From: JAOPZW01 sp963788935
GTDB taxonomy: Bacteria > Actinomycetota > Thermoleophilia > Solirubrobacterales > Solirubrobacteraceae
Direction of reading: 5' to 3'
Assembly: GCA_963788935.1 (NCBI GenBank)
Contig: CAWBIM010000006.1
Span: forward strand, 248,001-312,000
DNA length: 64,000 bases
The notes under the pieces: model-generated
What the model saw: only the letters and a program-made list of their open reading frames with translations
Told to the model about the DNA's origin: nothing
Databases searched by the model: none
Program-made: the position numbers and the translations under genes
Shown: piece after piece, positions 49,573-58,064 of the stretch
How the letters are laid out: each line of letters opens with the position of its first letter
Numbering within the stretch: position 1 is the stretch's first letter

Positions 49573-51144
49573 GTGAGCGACGCCGCCATCACGTTCTGCA
49601 TCCTCGGCGCGGCCGTCGTCGTCTTCGTGTGGGACCGGCTCCCGGTCGCGGTCGTCGCCGTCGGCGTCGCGCTGGCCCTCTGGGCGACCGGCGTGCTCGG
49701 CTACGAGCAGGCGCTGGCCGGCTTCGGCGACCCGACGGTCGTGTTCATCGCGTCGCTGTTCGTGGTCGGCGACGCGCTCGACGCCACCGGCGTCACGGCG
49801 TGGGCTGGGCCGGCGGATGCTCGCGGGCGCCGGTGATCGCGACGGCGCGGCTCACGGCCGTGCTCATGCTCGTCGTCGCCGGGCTGACCGCCGTGATCAC
49901 GCCGAACGGCGCGGTCGCCGCGCTGCTGTCCGCCGCGGTCCTGATGGCGGTCCGCCTCGGCCGGCCGCCGTCGGCGCTGCTGCTGCCGGTCGCGTTCGGC
50001 GCCCACGCCGGCTCGCTCCTGGCGTTGACCGGATCCCCGGTCAACGTGATCGTCTCCGACGCCGCGCGGGACGCGGGCGGCGGCGCGTTCGGCTTCTTCG
50101 CGTTCGCGCTCGTCGGCGTCCCGCTCGTGGCCGGGACGGTGGCGATCGTCGTCCTGCTCGGCGACCGCCTGCTGCCCGAGCGCCGGCCGCGGACCATGCC
50201 GCCGGACTTCAGCGAGCACGCGAGGACGCTCGTGGAGCAGTACGGCCTGGCCGACGAACGAGGACGGCGCGCTCACCCGCCACCGCGGGCTCGCCGAGGT
50301 CGTGATCCCGCCGCGCTCGGATCTCGTCGGGACCGCGATCTTCCCGGGCATGACGACCGACAGCGGCGAGCTCGTGGTGAGTCGCCGTCCACCGCGAGGG
50401 CGAGGACGTCGCGGGGGAGAGCGCGCTGCGCGCCGGCGACACGGTGCTCCTCCAGGGCTCCTGGTCGGCCCTCGACGAGCACCTCCGACGACCCGGACGT
50501 CCTCGTCGTCGACGACCCGGACGGCGGTCCGCCGGCAGGCGGTGCCCCTCGGGGCCGGGGCGAAGCGCGCGCTCGGGCGTCCTCGCCGCCATGGTCGTGG
50601 CGCTGGCCACCGGTGCGGTCCCGCCCGCCGTCGCGGGCCTCCTGGCCGCCGGCGCGCTCGTCCTCGTGGGCGTGACGACGGTCGAGCAGTGCTACCGCGC
50701 GATCTCGTGGACGACCGTGATCCTGGTCGCGGGGATGATCCCGCTCTCGACGGCGATGATCCAGAGCGGGAGCGGCCGACCAACTCGCGCAGGCGGTCGT
50801 CGACGCGGTCGGGGGCGCCGGACCGCGCGTGCTGTTGCTCGCGCTCGTGAGTGGTCACGATGGCGCTCGGGCAGCTGATCAGCAACACGGCCACGGCGTT
50901 GATCATGATCCCCGTCGCGCTCTCCGCGGCCCAGGAGCTCGGCGTCTCGGCGCGCCCGTTCCTGATGGCGCTCGCCGTCGCGGCCGCCGCGTCGTTCCTG
51001 ACCCCCGTCGCGACGCCGGCGAACCTGATGGTCATGGACGCCGGCGGCTACCGGTTCGGGGACTACTGGAAGCTCGGCCTCCCGCTCGCCGCGCTGTTCG
51101 GCGCCGTCGCGGTGCTGCTCGTGCCGGTGCTCTGGCGCTTCTGA
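49573..51144 (+). pseudogene. SLC13/DASS-like transporter with TrkA-C domain, frameshifted
   Basis: Starts at GTG 49573 (MSDAAITFCILGAAVVVF). The joined protein has membrane blocks (ALDATGVTAWAGRRMLAGAG, LTAVLMLVVAGLTAVITPNG, HAGSLLALTGSPVNVIVSDA), a central cytosolic RCK-C-like part (EVVIPPRSDLVGTAIFPGMT; SALRAGDTVLLQGSWSALDE) and a second membrane half (AISWTTVILVAGMIPLSTAM, LGQLISNTATALIMIPVALS, SFLTPVATPANLMVMDAGGY). The SNTAT and TPAN motifs are the paired re-entrant ion/anion sites of the DASS/ArsB superfamily. Six or more frame changes between 49800 and 50870. Probable sodium-coupled anion uptake. Follows AbgT by about 27 bases. Confidence 0.78.
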
Positions 51145-51165
51145 CCCGCCGGCCGTTCCCGGGTG

Positions 51166-52266
51166 TCACGCGTCCTTCGCCAGGCGCACGCCCGAGAAGA
51201 TCTGGCGGCGCTGGGGCAGGTCCCAGTTGCGGAACGTGCGGGTCGCGACCCGCGGGGCGGTGGCCCACGACCCGCCGCGCAGGACGCGGTAGCCGTCGCC
51301 GAAGAACACCTCGGAGTACTCGCGGTAGGGGTACGGCCGGAAGCCGGGATAGCCGCCGAACGGCGAGGCCGTCCACTCCCACACCTGCCCGACGCCGGCG
51401 AGCGGGCCGGCCGATCCGTTGGTCCCCTGATTCCAGGTCGCCGCCCTCTCCCACTCGGCTTCGGTGGGGAGGCGGGCACCGTGCGCGCGGGCGAAGGCGT
51501 CGGCCTCGAACCAGGAGACGTGGCACGCGGGGGCGTCGGGGTCCCCCGCCGCCACCGCCGGGTCGTGGGTGATGTCGTACTCCTCCTTCCACGCCCAGCC
51601 CTCGTCGGACCACCACTCGCGGCGCTCGTAGCCGCCGCCCTCGGCGAAGTGCATCCACGTGCCGTTCGTGGCCGGCCGGCGGGCGATCCGGAACGGCGCG
51701 ACGTCGACCGTGTGCGCCGGACGCTCGTTGTCGTAGGCGAAGCCCTCGGCGCCTGCGCCCATCGTGAACGGGCCGCCGGGGACCGCGACCCAGTCGTCGC
51801 CGGCGGCGGGCGCGACGGGACGCAGCGCCGGCTCGCCCGGGGCCAGCACGCCGCCGAGCTCCATCGCCTGGCGCATCGTCTCGGTGTGCTGGAGCTCGTG
51901 GCGGATCACCATCTCGTGAAGCACCGGGTCGGGCGCGCGGTCCTCGAGCGTGCGCAGGACGCGGGCGCGGACGGTGTCGAGGTAATCGCGGGCCGCGGCC
52001 GTGTCGAGCAGCTCGATCTCCCCGCGGACGGTGCGCGGCGTCTCGAACGCGTCGTACACCGCGGCGAGCTCCGGGTACAGCAGCGGCTCGCCCGCGAAGC
52101 GATGCACGAGCCACAGGTCCTCGTAGGCCGCAATGTGGGCGAGGTCCCACACGAGCGGGCTCATGATCGGGTCGATCTGGCGCTCGAGCTCGGCGACCGA
52201 CAGATGGCCGACGAGCTCCAGGGTGCGGCGGCGGGCCGCGTGCATGGCGTCGAGGAACTCGTGCAC
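51166..52266 (-). CDS. egtB: EgtB-like ergothioneine synthase (DinB plus FGE-sulfatase domains)
   Basis: The 366-residue non-haem iron protein has a DinB-like helical N-terminus with the three iron histidines His44 (DLAHIAAYEDLW) and His123/His127 (IRHELQHTETM), and a C-terminal FGE-sulfatase domain (VPGGPFTMGA; CHVSWFEADAFARAHGARLP; GQVWEWTASPFGGYPGF; VLRGGSWATAP; FSGVRLAKD). EgtB joins hercynine to gamma-glutamylcysteine or cysteine with O2. It is somewhat shorter than the mycobacterial enzyme. The genes egtA, egtC and egtD are not in the window. Similar folds serve other sulfoxide synthases, so the exact substrate is inferred. Divergent from the MMPL gene. Confidence 0.82.
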   Translation of the reverse strand: MHEFLDAMHAARRRTLELVGHLSVAELERQIDPIMSPLVWDLAHIAAYEDLWLVHRFAGEPLLYPELAAVYDAFETPRTVRGEIELLDTAAARDYLDTVRARVLRTLEDRAPDPVLHEMVIRHELQHTETMRQAMELGGVLAPGEPALRPVAPAAGDDWVAVPGGPFTMGAGAEGFAYDNERPAHTVDVAPFRIARRPATNGTWMHFAEGGGYERREWWSDEGWAWKEEYDITHDPAVAAGDPDAPACHVSWFEADAFARAHGARLPTEAEWERAATWNQGTNGSAGPLAGVGQVWEWTASPFGGYPGFRPYPYREYSEVFFGDGYRVLRGGSWATAPRVATRTFRNWDLPQRRQIFSGVRLAKDA

Positions 52267-52483
52267 GGGGAGTCCGTAACGGTACGGGCCTCGGCGTTAC
52301 AGACGGTGAACGACCGCGAACCTCCGTCGGCCCCCGAACACCGCGGCGCCGAACCCCACGGTCACCCATGGGGCTATCCCTACCTGCAGACGCCAGTGGT
52401 CCGCATGGTTCGGTTCGGCCCGCGACGGCACAGTGCGCACTCGTACCTGACAGGTCCTCCGACCTTCCTCAAGGAGCAACTGA

Positions 52484-54676
52484 GTGCACGCCAACACGTT
52501 CGCTGCTCGCGCCGGCCGCTGGAGCGCGCAGCATCGCAAGACGGCCATCTGGGGCTGGATCGCCTTCGTGGCCATCGCCTTCGTCATCGGCGGCGCCGTC
52601 GGCGTCAAGAAGCCGACCGACTACATCGGCCCCGGCGACTCGGGCCGCGCCGACCAGCTCGCCCTCGACCACTTCCCGAAGGACGAGTCCGAGAGCATTC
52701 TCGTCCAGGCGCCGAAGGGCGGCTCCGCGAAGGACGCGAACGTCCGCAAGGCCGTTGATGATGCGATCGCCTCCGTCTCGGGCAAGCCACGCGTAGCCGA
52801 GGTCAAGTCGCCCTACGCCGCCGGCAACGAGAACCAGATCGCCAAGGACGGCCGCTCCGTCCTCGTGAACTTCAAGGTCCGCGGCGACGCGGACCAGACC
52901 GACGACGCGATCACCCCGGTCGTCGACGCGGTCGCCCGCGTGAAGGCCCAGAACCCCGACGTCTACGTCGGCGAGTTCGGCGGCGCGAGCGCGAACAAGG
53001 CGCTGTCGAAGTCCTTCTCCGACGACTTCAAGAAGGCCGAGCAGCTGTCGCTGCCGATCACGCTGATCATCCTCGTCGTCGCCTTCGGCGCTCTTGTCGC
53101 CGCCGGCATCCCGCTGCTGCTGGGGTTGAGCGCCGTGATGGCGACCCTGGGCCTCGTCGCGCTGCCGAGCCAGATCGTCCCGATGGACGACATGATCTCC
53201 TCGATCATCCTGCTCATCGGCCTGGCCGTGGGCGTCGACTACACGCTGTTCTACCTGCGCCGTGAGCGCGAGGAGAAGGCGCGCGGCGCCGACAAGATGG
53301 AGGCGGTGGCCACCGCCGCCGCGACCTCCGGCCGCGCCGTCCTCGTCTCCGGCTTCACCGTCATGGCCGCGATGGCGGGCATGCTGCTGGCCGGCGACCG
53401 CACGTTCACCTCGCTCGGCATCGGCGCGATCATGGTCGTCGCCGTCGCCATGATCGGGTCGCTCACCGTGGTCCCGGCGATGCTCGCCTGGCTCGGCGAC
53501 CGCGTCGACAAGGGCCGCGTGCCGTTCCTGCACCGCCTCAAGCGCGCCGACGGCGAGAGCCGCATGTGGAACGCGGTGCTGACCCGCGTCCTCAAGCGCC
53601 CGGCGCTGTCCGCCGGCCTCGCCGTCGCCGTCCTCGTCGCCCTCGCGATCCCGGCGTTCTCGATGCACACCGTCCAGACGGGCACCGACGACCTGCCGCG
53701 CAAGCTCGAGGTCATGCAGGTGTACGACCGGATGCAGGCCGCCTTCCCCGGCGGTGAGATCCCGGCCACGGTCGCCGTCGAGGCGGACGACGTGACGTCG
53801 CCCGAGATCGCCTCGGCCGTCAAGCAGCTCGAGGCCAAGGCCGTCGCGACCGGCACGATGAACGCGCCCGTCGACGTCAGCGTCAGCCCCGACAAGCACC
53901 TCGCGCTCGTCAACATCCCGATGAAGGGCAACGGCACCGACGACGTGTCGGCCCGTGCGGTCGCGTCACTGCGCGACGGCATCGTCCACGAGACCGTCGG
54001 CTCCGCGCCGGGCGTCCGGCACGCGTTCGTCTCCGGCATGGCCGCCCAGTCCAAGGACTGGAACGACCTGATGGCCGCACGCGCGCCGCTCGTGTTCGCG
54101 TTCGTCCTGACCCTCGCGTTCCTGCTGCTCCTGGTGACGTTCCGCTCCCTGGTCATCCCGATCAAGGCGATCGTCCTGAACCTGCTGTCGGTGGCCGCCG
54201 CCTACGGCGTCCTCGTGTGGGTCTTCCAGGACGGCCACCTCGAGAACGTCCTCGGCTACAAGAGCAACGGCGGCGTGACGAGCTGGCTGCCCATGTTCCT
54301 GTTCGTGATCCTGTTCGGCCTGTCGATGGACTACCACGTGTTCATCCTCAGCCGGATCCGCGAGGCCGTCGATCGCGGGATGAAGACCGAGGACGCGGTG
54401 TCGCACGGCATCCGCGCCACGGCCGGCACGGTCACGAGCGCCGCGGTCGTCATGGTCGCCGTGTTCGCGATCTTCGCGACGCTCAGCTCCATCGACTTCA
54501 AGGAGATGGGCGTGGGCCTCTCGGTCGCGATCCTGATCGACGCGACGATCGTCCGGGCGGTGCTCCTGCCGGCCACGATGAAGCTGCTCGGCAAGTGGAA
54601 CTGGTACCTGCCGCGCAAGCTCGAGTGGCTGCCGCGGATCGCCCACGAGCCGTCGCCGGAGGGCGCGCGGGCCTAG
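52484..54676 (+). CDS. MMPL-family RND transporter
   Basis: Start GTG 52484 with AAGGAG seven bases before it. The 730-residue protein has two halves, each with one leading helix, a large extracytoplasmic loop and a five-helix block: WGWIAFVAIAFVIGGAVGVK; PLLLGLSAVMATLGLVALPS; LIGLAVGVDYTLFYLRRERE (GVDYTLF is the family's proton-relay helix); second half VIPIKAIVLNLLSVAAAYGV and FVILFGLSMDYHVFILSRIR. These are MmpL/YdfJ-type exporters of lipids or drugs. The length matches the shorter YdfJ group. A long upstream gap (52267-52483) holds its promoter, but no clear motif was found. Confidence 0.93.
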   Translation: MHANTFAARAGRWSAQHRKTAIWGWIAFVAIAFVIGGAVGVKKPTDYIGPGDSGRADQLALDHFPKDESESILVQAPKGGSAKDANVRKAVDDAIASVSGKPRVAEVKSPYAAGNENQIAKDGRSVLVNFKVRGDADQTDDAITPVVDAVARVKAQNPDVYVGEFGGASANKALSKSFSDDFKKAEQLSLPITLIILVVAFGALVAAGIPLLLGLSAVMATLGLVALPSQIVPMDDMISSIILLIGLAVGVDYTLFYLRREREEKARGADKMEAVATAAATSGRAVLVSGFTVMAAMAGMLLAGDRTFTSLGIGAIMVVAVAMIGSLTVVPAMLAWLGDRVDKGRVPFLHRLKRADGESRMWNAVLTRVLKRPALSAGLAVAVLVALAIPAFSMHTVQTGTDDLPRKLEVMQVYDRMQAAFPGGEIPATVAVEADDVTSPEIASAVKQLEAKAVATGTMNAPVDVSVSPDKHLALVNIPMKGNGTDDVSARAVASLRDGIVHETVGSAPGVRHAFVSGMAAQSKDWNDLMAARAPLVFAFVLTLAFLLLLVTFRSLVIPIKAIVLNLLSVAAAYGVLVWVFQDGHLENVLGYKSNGGVTSWLPMFLFVILFGLSMDYHVFILSRIREAVDRGMKTEDAVSHGIRATAGTVTSAAVVMVAVFAIFATLSSIDFKEMGVGLSVAILIDATIVRAVLLPATMKLLGKWNWYLPRKLEWLPRIAHEPSPEGARA

Positions 54677-54703
54677 CCGCCGCCCCCTGGGTTTCAGAAA
54701 GCT

Positions 54704-54736
54704 CGAGCCCCGCGGCGCCACGGCCCGCGGGGCTCG
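54704..54736 (+). terminator. Terminator hairpin after the MMPL gene
   Basis: CGAGCCCCGCGG (54704-54715) and CCGCGGGGCTCG (54725-54736) form a perfect 12-base stem followed by the T-rich CAGTCTTCTGT, 28 bases past the MMPL stop. Confidence 0.85.
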
Positions 54737-54792
54737 CAGTCTTCTGTGCGCGGCTTAACCTCCACCCCAGGCGGCTCTGGTACACCGAACTC

Positions 54793-55071
54793 ATGGGTCT
54801 TCTCGTCTACCTCCTCGTGCTCGTCCTCGTCGGCCTCGTCGTCGGCGCGCTCGCCCGTCTGGCCCTGCCCGGGCCCGACCCGATGAGCATCCCCGCGACG
54901 ATCGGCATCGGCCTGCTCGGCTCGTTCATCGGCGGCCTGATCATGGCCGTGCTGTTCGGGCGCAACGGGGCCGGGCTCGTCGTCTCGGTCGCCTGTGCGA
55001 CGGCGATCGTCTACCTGCGCCGCCGGCGCCACGGCGGCAGCATCACCAACCCCGGGACCGGCTACCGATGA
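54793..55071 (+). CDS. GlsB/YeaQ/YmgE-family membrane protein
   Basis: From ATG 54793 the 92-residue protein has three hydrophobic helices (MGLLVYLLVLVLVGLVVGAL; IPATIGIGLLGSFIGGLIMA; AGLVVSVACATAIVYLRRRR) with glycine-rich packing, as in the 'transglycosylase-associated' GlsB/YeaQ/YmgE family of small stress-linked membrane proteins. The stop overlaps the DUF427 start (ATGA). Confidence 0.88.
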   Translation: MGLLVYLLVLVLVGLVVGALARLALPGPDPMSIPATIGIGLLGSFIGGLIMAVLFGRNGAGLVVSVACATAIVYLRRRRHGGSITNPGTGYR

Positions 55072-55895
55072 GCGTCCACCTGCGTTCCCTGCACTGGTCG
55101 GCGCTCGACGAGCTGCGCCACGAGCCGATCCAGAAGCGCATCCGCGCGACGATCGGCGACGAGACGGTCGTCGACACGACGCGCGCGCTGCTCGTCTACG
55201 AGCCCAAGCGCGTCGTGCCGTCCTATGCGATCCCGGACCAGGACATCGCGGGCGAGATCCGCTCGGGCGCGGTCGCCGACAACACCCTGTGCGACGACGA
55301 CCTCGACCTCATCGCCGGGCGCCCGATCCTCGACCCGCGCGTCCCGTTCGCGGTCCACACCGCCGACGGCGAGGTCGTCGTCGTGCGCTCGGCCGCAACC
55401 GGCCGCGAGGCGGCGGGCTTCCGGGTCGCCGACCCCGAGCTCGAGGGTCACGTCGTCCTCGCGTTCGAGGACTTCGACGCCTGGTACGAGGAGGACGAGC
55501 GCAACGTCAGCCACCCGCGCGACCCGTTCCACCGCATCGACTTCGTCCACGGCTCGCGTCACGTGCGCGTGGAGCACGACGGGGTCGTCGTGGCGGAGTC
55601 CTCGCGGCCGGTCGTGGTGTTCGAGCCGCCGCTGCCGGTCCGCTACTACCTGCCGGCCGAGGACGTGCGGACCGACCTCTTCACGCCGAGCGACACCCGC
55701 ACGCGGTGCGCGTACAAGGGCGAGGCGTCGTACTGGTCGCTGCCCGACGTCGAGGACGTCGCCTGGTTCTACCCGGCGCCGCTGCGCGAGGCGGGCGAGG
55801 TGAAGGACCGGATCGCGTTCTTCGACGAGTTCGTCGACGTGGTCGTCGACGGCGACCGCCACGAGCGGCCGGTCACGCCCTGGTCGCGGCGCTAG
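55068..55895 (+). CDS. DUF427 protein, two tandem domains
   Basis: The 275-residue protein carries two DUF427 units. The first (about 28-120) reads IRATIGDETVVDTTRALLVY, KRVVPSYAIPDQDI. The second (about 160-260) reads VRVEHDGVVVAESSRPVVVF, EPPLPVRYYLPAEDVRTDLF, TRCAYKGEASYWS and VAWFYPAPLREAGEVKDRIA. The second is the canonical one. It is a soluble beta-sandwich whose biochemical role is unknown. Coupled to the GlsB-like gene upstream. Its stop overlaps the end of the leftward NDH-2 gene. Confidence 0.9.
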   Translation: MSVHLRSLHWSALDELRHEPIQKRIRATIGDETVVDTTRALLVYEPKRVVPSYAIPDQDIAGEIRSGAVADNTLCDDDLDLIAGRPILDPRVPFAVHTADGEVVVVRSAATGREAAGFRVADPELEGHVVLAFEDFDAWYEEDERNVSHPRDPFHRIDFVHGSRHVRVEHDGVVVAESSRPVVVFEPPLPVRYYLPAEDVRTDLFTPSDTRTRCAYKGEASYWSLPDVEDVAWFYPAPLREAGEVKDRIAFFDEFVDVVVDGDRHERPVTPWSRR

Positions 55896-57211
55896 GTCAC
55901 GCGGTCCGCGGCGCGCTCGTCCTCGCCGACGATGAGCCGGGCGCCGCGCCCGCGCGTGACGAAGCTGAACACCCAGCGCGTCAGCACGAGCACCCGGTTC
56001 TGGAACCCGATCAGGTAGTACAGGTGCAGGGCGAGCCAGAAGACCCACGCGACGAAGCCGCTCAGGTGGATGCCGTGGAGGTCGGCGACCGCCCTGGCCC
56101 GCCCGATCGTCGCGACGTTGCCCTTGTCGAGGTAGCGGAACGGCGCGACCTCGTCGCCGCGCCGGCGGCCGAGGATCGCCCGGGCGGCGTAGCGGCCCTG
56201 CTGCATCGCGACCGGCGCGACGCCCATCAGCGGCTTCCCGTCGCGGACCTGGACCATGTCGCCGATCGCGTACACGTCGCGGTGGCCCGGGACGGTGAGG
56301 TCGGGCTGCACGAGCAGGCGGCCCGCGCGGTCGGTCTCGGCGTGCGCGGCGTCGGCGAGCATCTGCGCCAGCGGTGAGGCGGTCACGCCCGCGGCCCAGA
56401 TCGTCGTGCGCGTCGGGACGACGACCTCGGCGTCGCCCGGGCCCTTCATCGTCACCGCCTCGCCGTCCAGGCCGACGACGGCGTGGTCGGTCATGACGGT
56501 CACGCCGAGCTCCTTCAGCGACTGCGCCGCCTTCGCCGAGAGCTTCGGCGGGAAGCTCCCGAGGATGCGGTCCGCGGCCTCGGCGAGGACGATCCGCGCG
56601 CCCGCCGGGTCGATCGTGCGGTAGTCGCGGCGCAGCGTGTCACGGGCGATCTCGCCGATCTGCCCGGCCATCTCGACGCCGGTCGGCCCCGCGCCGACGA
56701 CGACGAACGTCAGCCAGGTCCGGCGGCGCTCGGGGTCGGTCTCGAGCTCGGCGGCCTCGAAGGCGCGCAGGATCCGGCGGCGGGCGTCGATGAGGCTCTC
56801 CATCGACTTGAGCTCCGGCGCGGCGGCGGCCCAGTCGTCGTGGCCGAAGTACGAGTACTGGGCGCCGCCCGCGACGACGAGCGCGTCGTAGGCGATCGGC
56901 TCGGGCGCGGGCTCGTCGAGCACCGGGGCGAGCAGGACCCGCCCGCCCTCGAGGTCGAAGCCGGTGACCTCGGCGAGGACGACCCGCACGTTCGGGTGCC
57001 GCTTGAAGATCGCCCGCAGGGGGTGGGCGACCTCGGCGTCGGACAGCGCGCCGGTCGCGACCTGGTAGGCGAGCGGCTGGAACAGGTGGAAGTTGCGGCG
57101 GTCGACGAGGGTGACGTCGACGGGCTCGCGGGCGAGCTTCAGCGCGGCCTGCAGGCCGCCGAATCCACCGCCGACGACGACGACGGAGGGCCGGTGCGCG
57201 GTCGTGGTCAT
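55892..57211 (-). CDS. ndh: Type II NADH dehydrogenase-like FAD oxidoreductase
   Basis: From ATG 57211 the 439-residue protein has the FAD-binding VVVVGGGFGGLQAALKLA (about 10-27), the NADH-binding TFVVVGAGPTGVEMAGQIGE (about 166-185), and VYAIGDMVQV for the FAD contact. Near the C-terminus is a hydrophobic helix (GFVAWVFWLALHLYYLIG), as in NDH-2 enzymes that sit on the membrane and reduce quinone without pumping protons. It may use menaquinone. Electron-chain use is likely. Convergent with DUF427; next to a TetR gene with about 70 bases between. Confidence 0.92.
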   Translation of the reverse strand: MTTTAHRPSVVVVGGGFGGLQAALKLAREPVDVTLVDRRNFHLFQPLAYQVATGALSDAEVAHPLRAIFKRHPNVRVVLAEVTGFDLEGGRVLLAPVLDEPAPEPIAYDALVVAGGAQYSYFGHDDWAAAAPELKSMESLIDARRRILRAFEAAELETDPERRRTWLTFVVVGAGPTGVEMAGQIGEIARDTLRRDYRTIDPAGARIVLAEAADRILGSFPPKLSAKAAQSLKELGVTVMTDHAVVGLDGEAVTMKGPGDAEVVVPTRTTIWAAGVTASPLAQMLADAAHAETDRAGRLLVQPDLTVPGHRDVYAIGDMVQVRDGKPLMGVAPVAMQQGRYAARAILGRRRGDEVAPFRYLDKGNVATIGRARAVADLHGIHLSGFVAWVFWLALHLYYLIGFQNRVLVLTRWVFSFVTRGRGARLIVGEDERAADRVT

Positions 57212-57282
57212 ACGCGAATCCTGCCGCGTCGGCGCGCCGCGGGGCGTGGGGCTACCCGGCCAGTGACCGCCGCGGCACGGAG

Positions 57283-57981
57283 TCAGGCGACGAGCGCGTC
57301 GACCTCGGCCTCGAACAGCGCCTCGGGGTCGAGCCCCATCGAGGCGAAGTTGCCCCCGATCTCGAGCGCGACGTGCCCGTGGAGCCGGCTCCACACCGCG
57401 ATCGCCCGCATCGCCACCGCGGGCTCGGTCGTCGTGCCGCGGTCGTGGCCCCACGCCTGCAGCTGCCGGGCGAGGCGGCTGCGCGGCGCCGGGGCCGCGC
57501 CGGTGCGGACGCCCGCCGCGGCCACCACGTCCACGAGTGCCGCCATCGCCTCCTCGGCCGCCGCGACGATCGGCTCGGAGTGGGCGTCGTGGCCCGGCAG
57601 CGGCGGGCCGAACAGCAGCCCGTAGCGGTGCGGCTGGGCGATCGCCCAGGCGCGGTAGGCGCGCGCCAGCGCGCGAAGCCGCGCGGCGGGGGCGGCGCGG
57701 GGCCCGGCGCCCGGCGCGTCGCGCAGCGCGGCGGCGAGGTCGCGGTAGGCGTCGGCGACGAGCTCGGTGAGCAGCGCGTCACGGCTCGAGAAGTAGCGAT
57801 AGAGCGCCGGGCCGGACACGCCGAGCTCGCGCCCGATGGCGTTGACGGAGATCCCGGCCGGCCCGCCCGCCGCGATCTGCCGCAGCGCGGCGGCCTTGAT
57901 CTCCGCGCGCATCTGCGTGCGGAAGCGGTCGCGGGGGGTCGCGGTGGCCGGAGCGGGCTGGGCGTCGGCGTCGGCGGGCAC
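57283..57981 (-). CDS. TetR-family regulator with WHG-type C-terminal domain
   Basis: From GTG 57981 the 232-residue protein has a TetR helix-turn-helix (IKAAALRQIAAGGPAGISVN, AIGRELGVSGPALYRYFSSR, about 28-67) and a C-terminal domain (AYRAWAIAQPHRYGLLFG ... MRAIAVWSRLHGHVALEIGG) of the WHG type. It is divergent from a quinone oxidoreductase, and an operator-like palindrome lies between, so it probably represses that gene and itself. The inducer is unknown. Confidence 0.92.
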   Translation of the reverse strand: MPADADAQPAPATATPRDRFRTQMRAEIKAAALRQIAAGGPAGISVNAIGRELGVSGPALYRYFSSRDALLTELVADAYRDLAAALRDAPGAGPRAAPAARLRALARAYRAWAIAQPHRYGLLFGPPLPGHDAHSEPIVAAAEEAMAALVDVVAAAGVRTGAAPAPRSRLARQLQAWGHDRGTTTEPAVAMRAIAVWSRLHGHVALEIGGNFASMGLDPEALFEAEVDALVA

Positions 57982-58028
57982 TTGACAGCGAACCGTAACA
58001 GGTCAATACTGTTGTTAGAAGCTCTAAC
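57982..58028 (+). promoter_or_regulatory. Consensus promoter with TetR-type operator
   Basis: TTGACA (57982-57987), a 17-base spacer and AATACT (58005-58010) form an almost ideal sigma-70 promoter for the rightward oxidoreductase gene. The palindrome GTTAGA-AGC-TCTAAC (58014-58028, perfect arms) covers the predicted start site, where a bound TetR dimer would block transcription. Confidence 0.75.
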
Positions 58029-58064
58029 GTCCGTATGACCCAAGAACGACACGCGAGGTCCACC

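Noticed and set aside
34320..51144. Programmed ribosomal frameshifting as explanation for the broken genes
   Set aside because: The shifts occur many times per gene, in unrelated contexts, with no slippery heptamer or downstream pseudoknot pattern.
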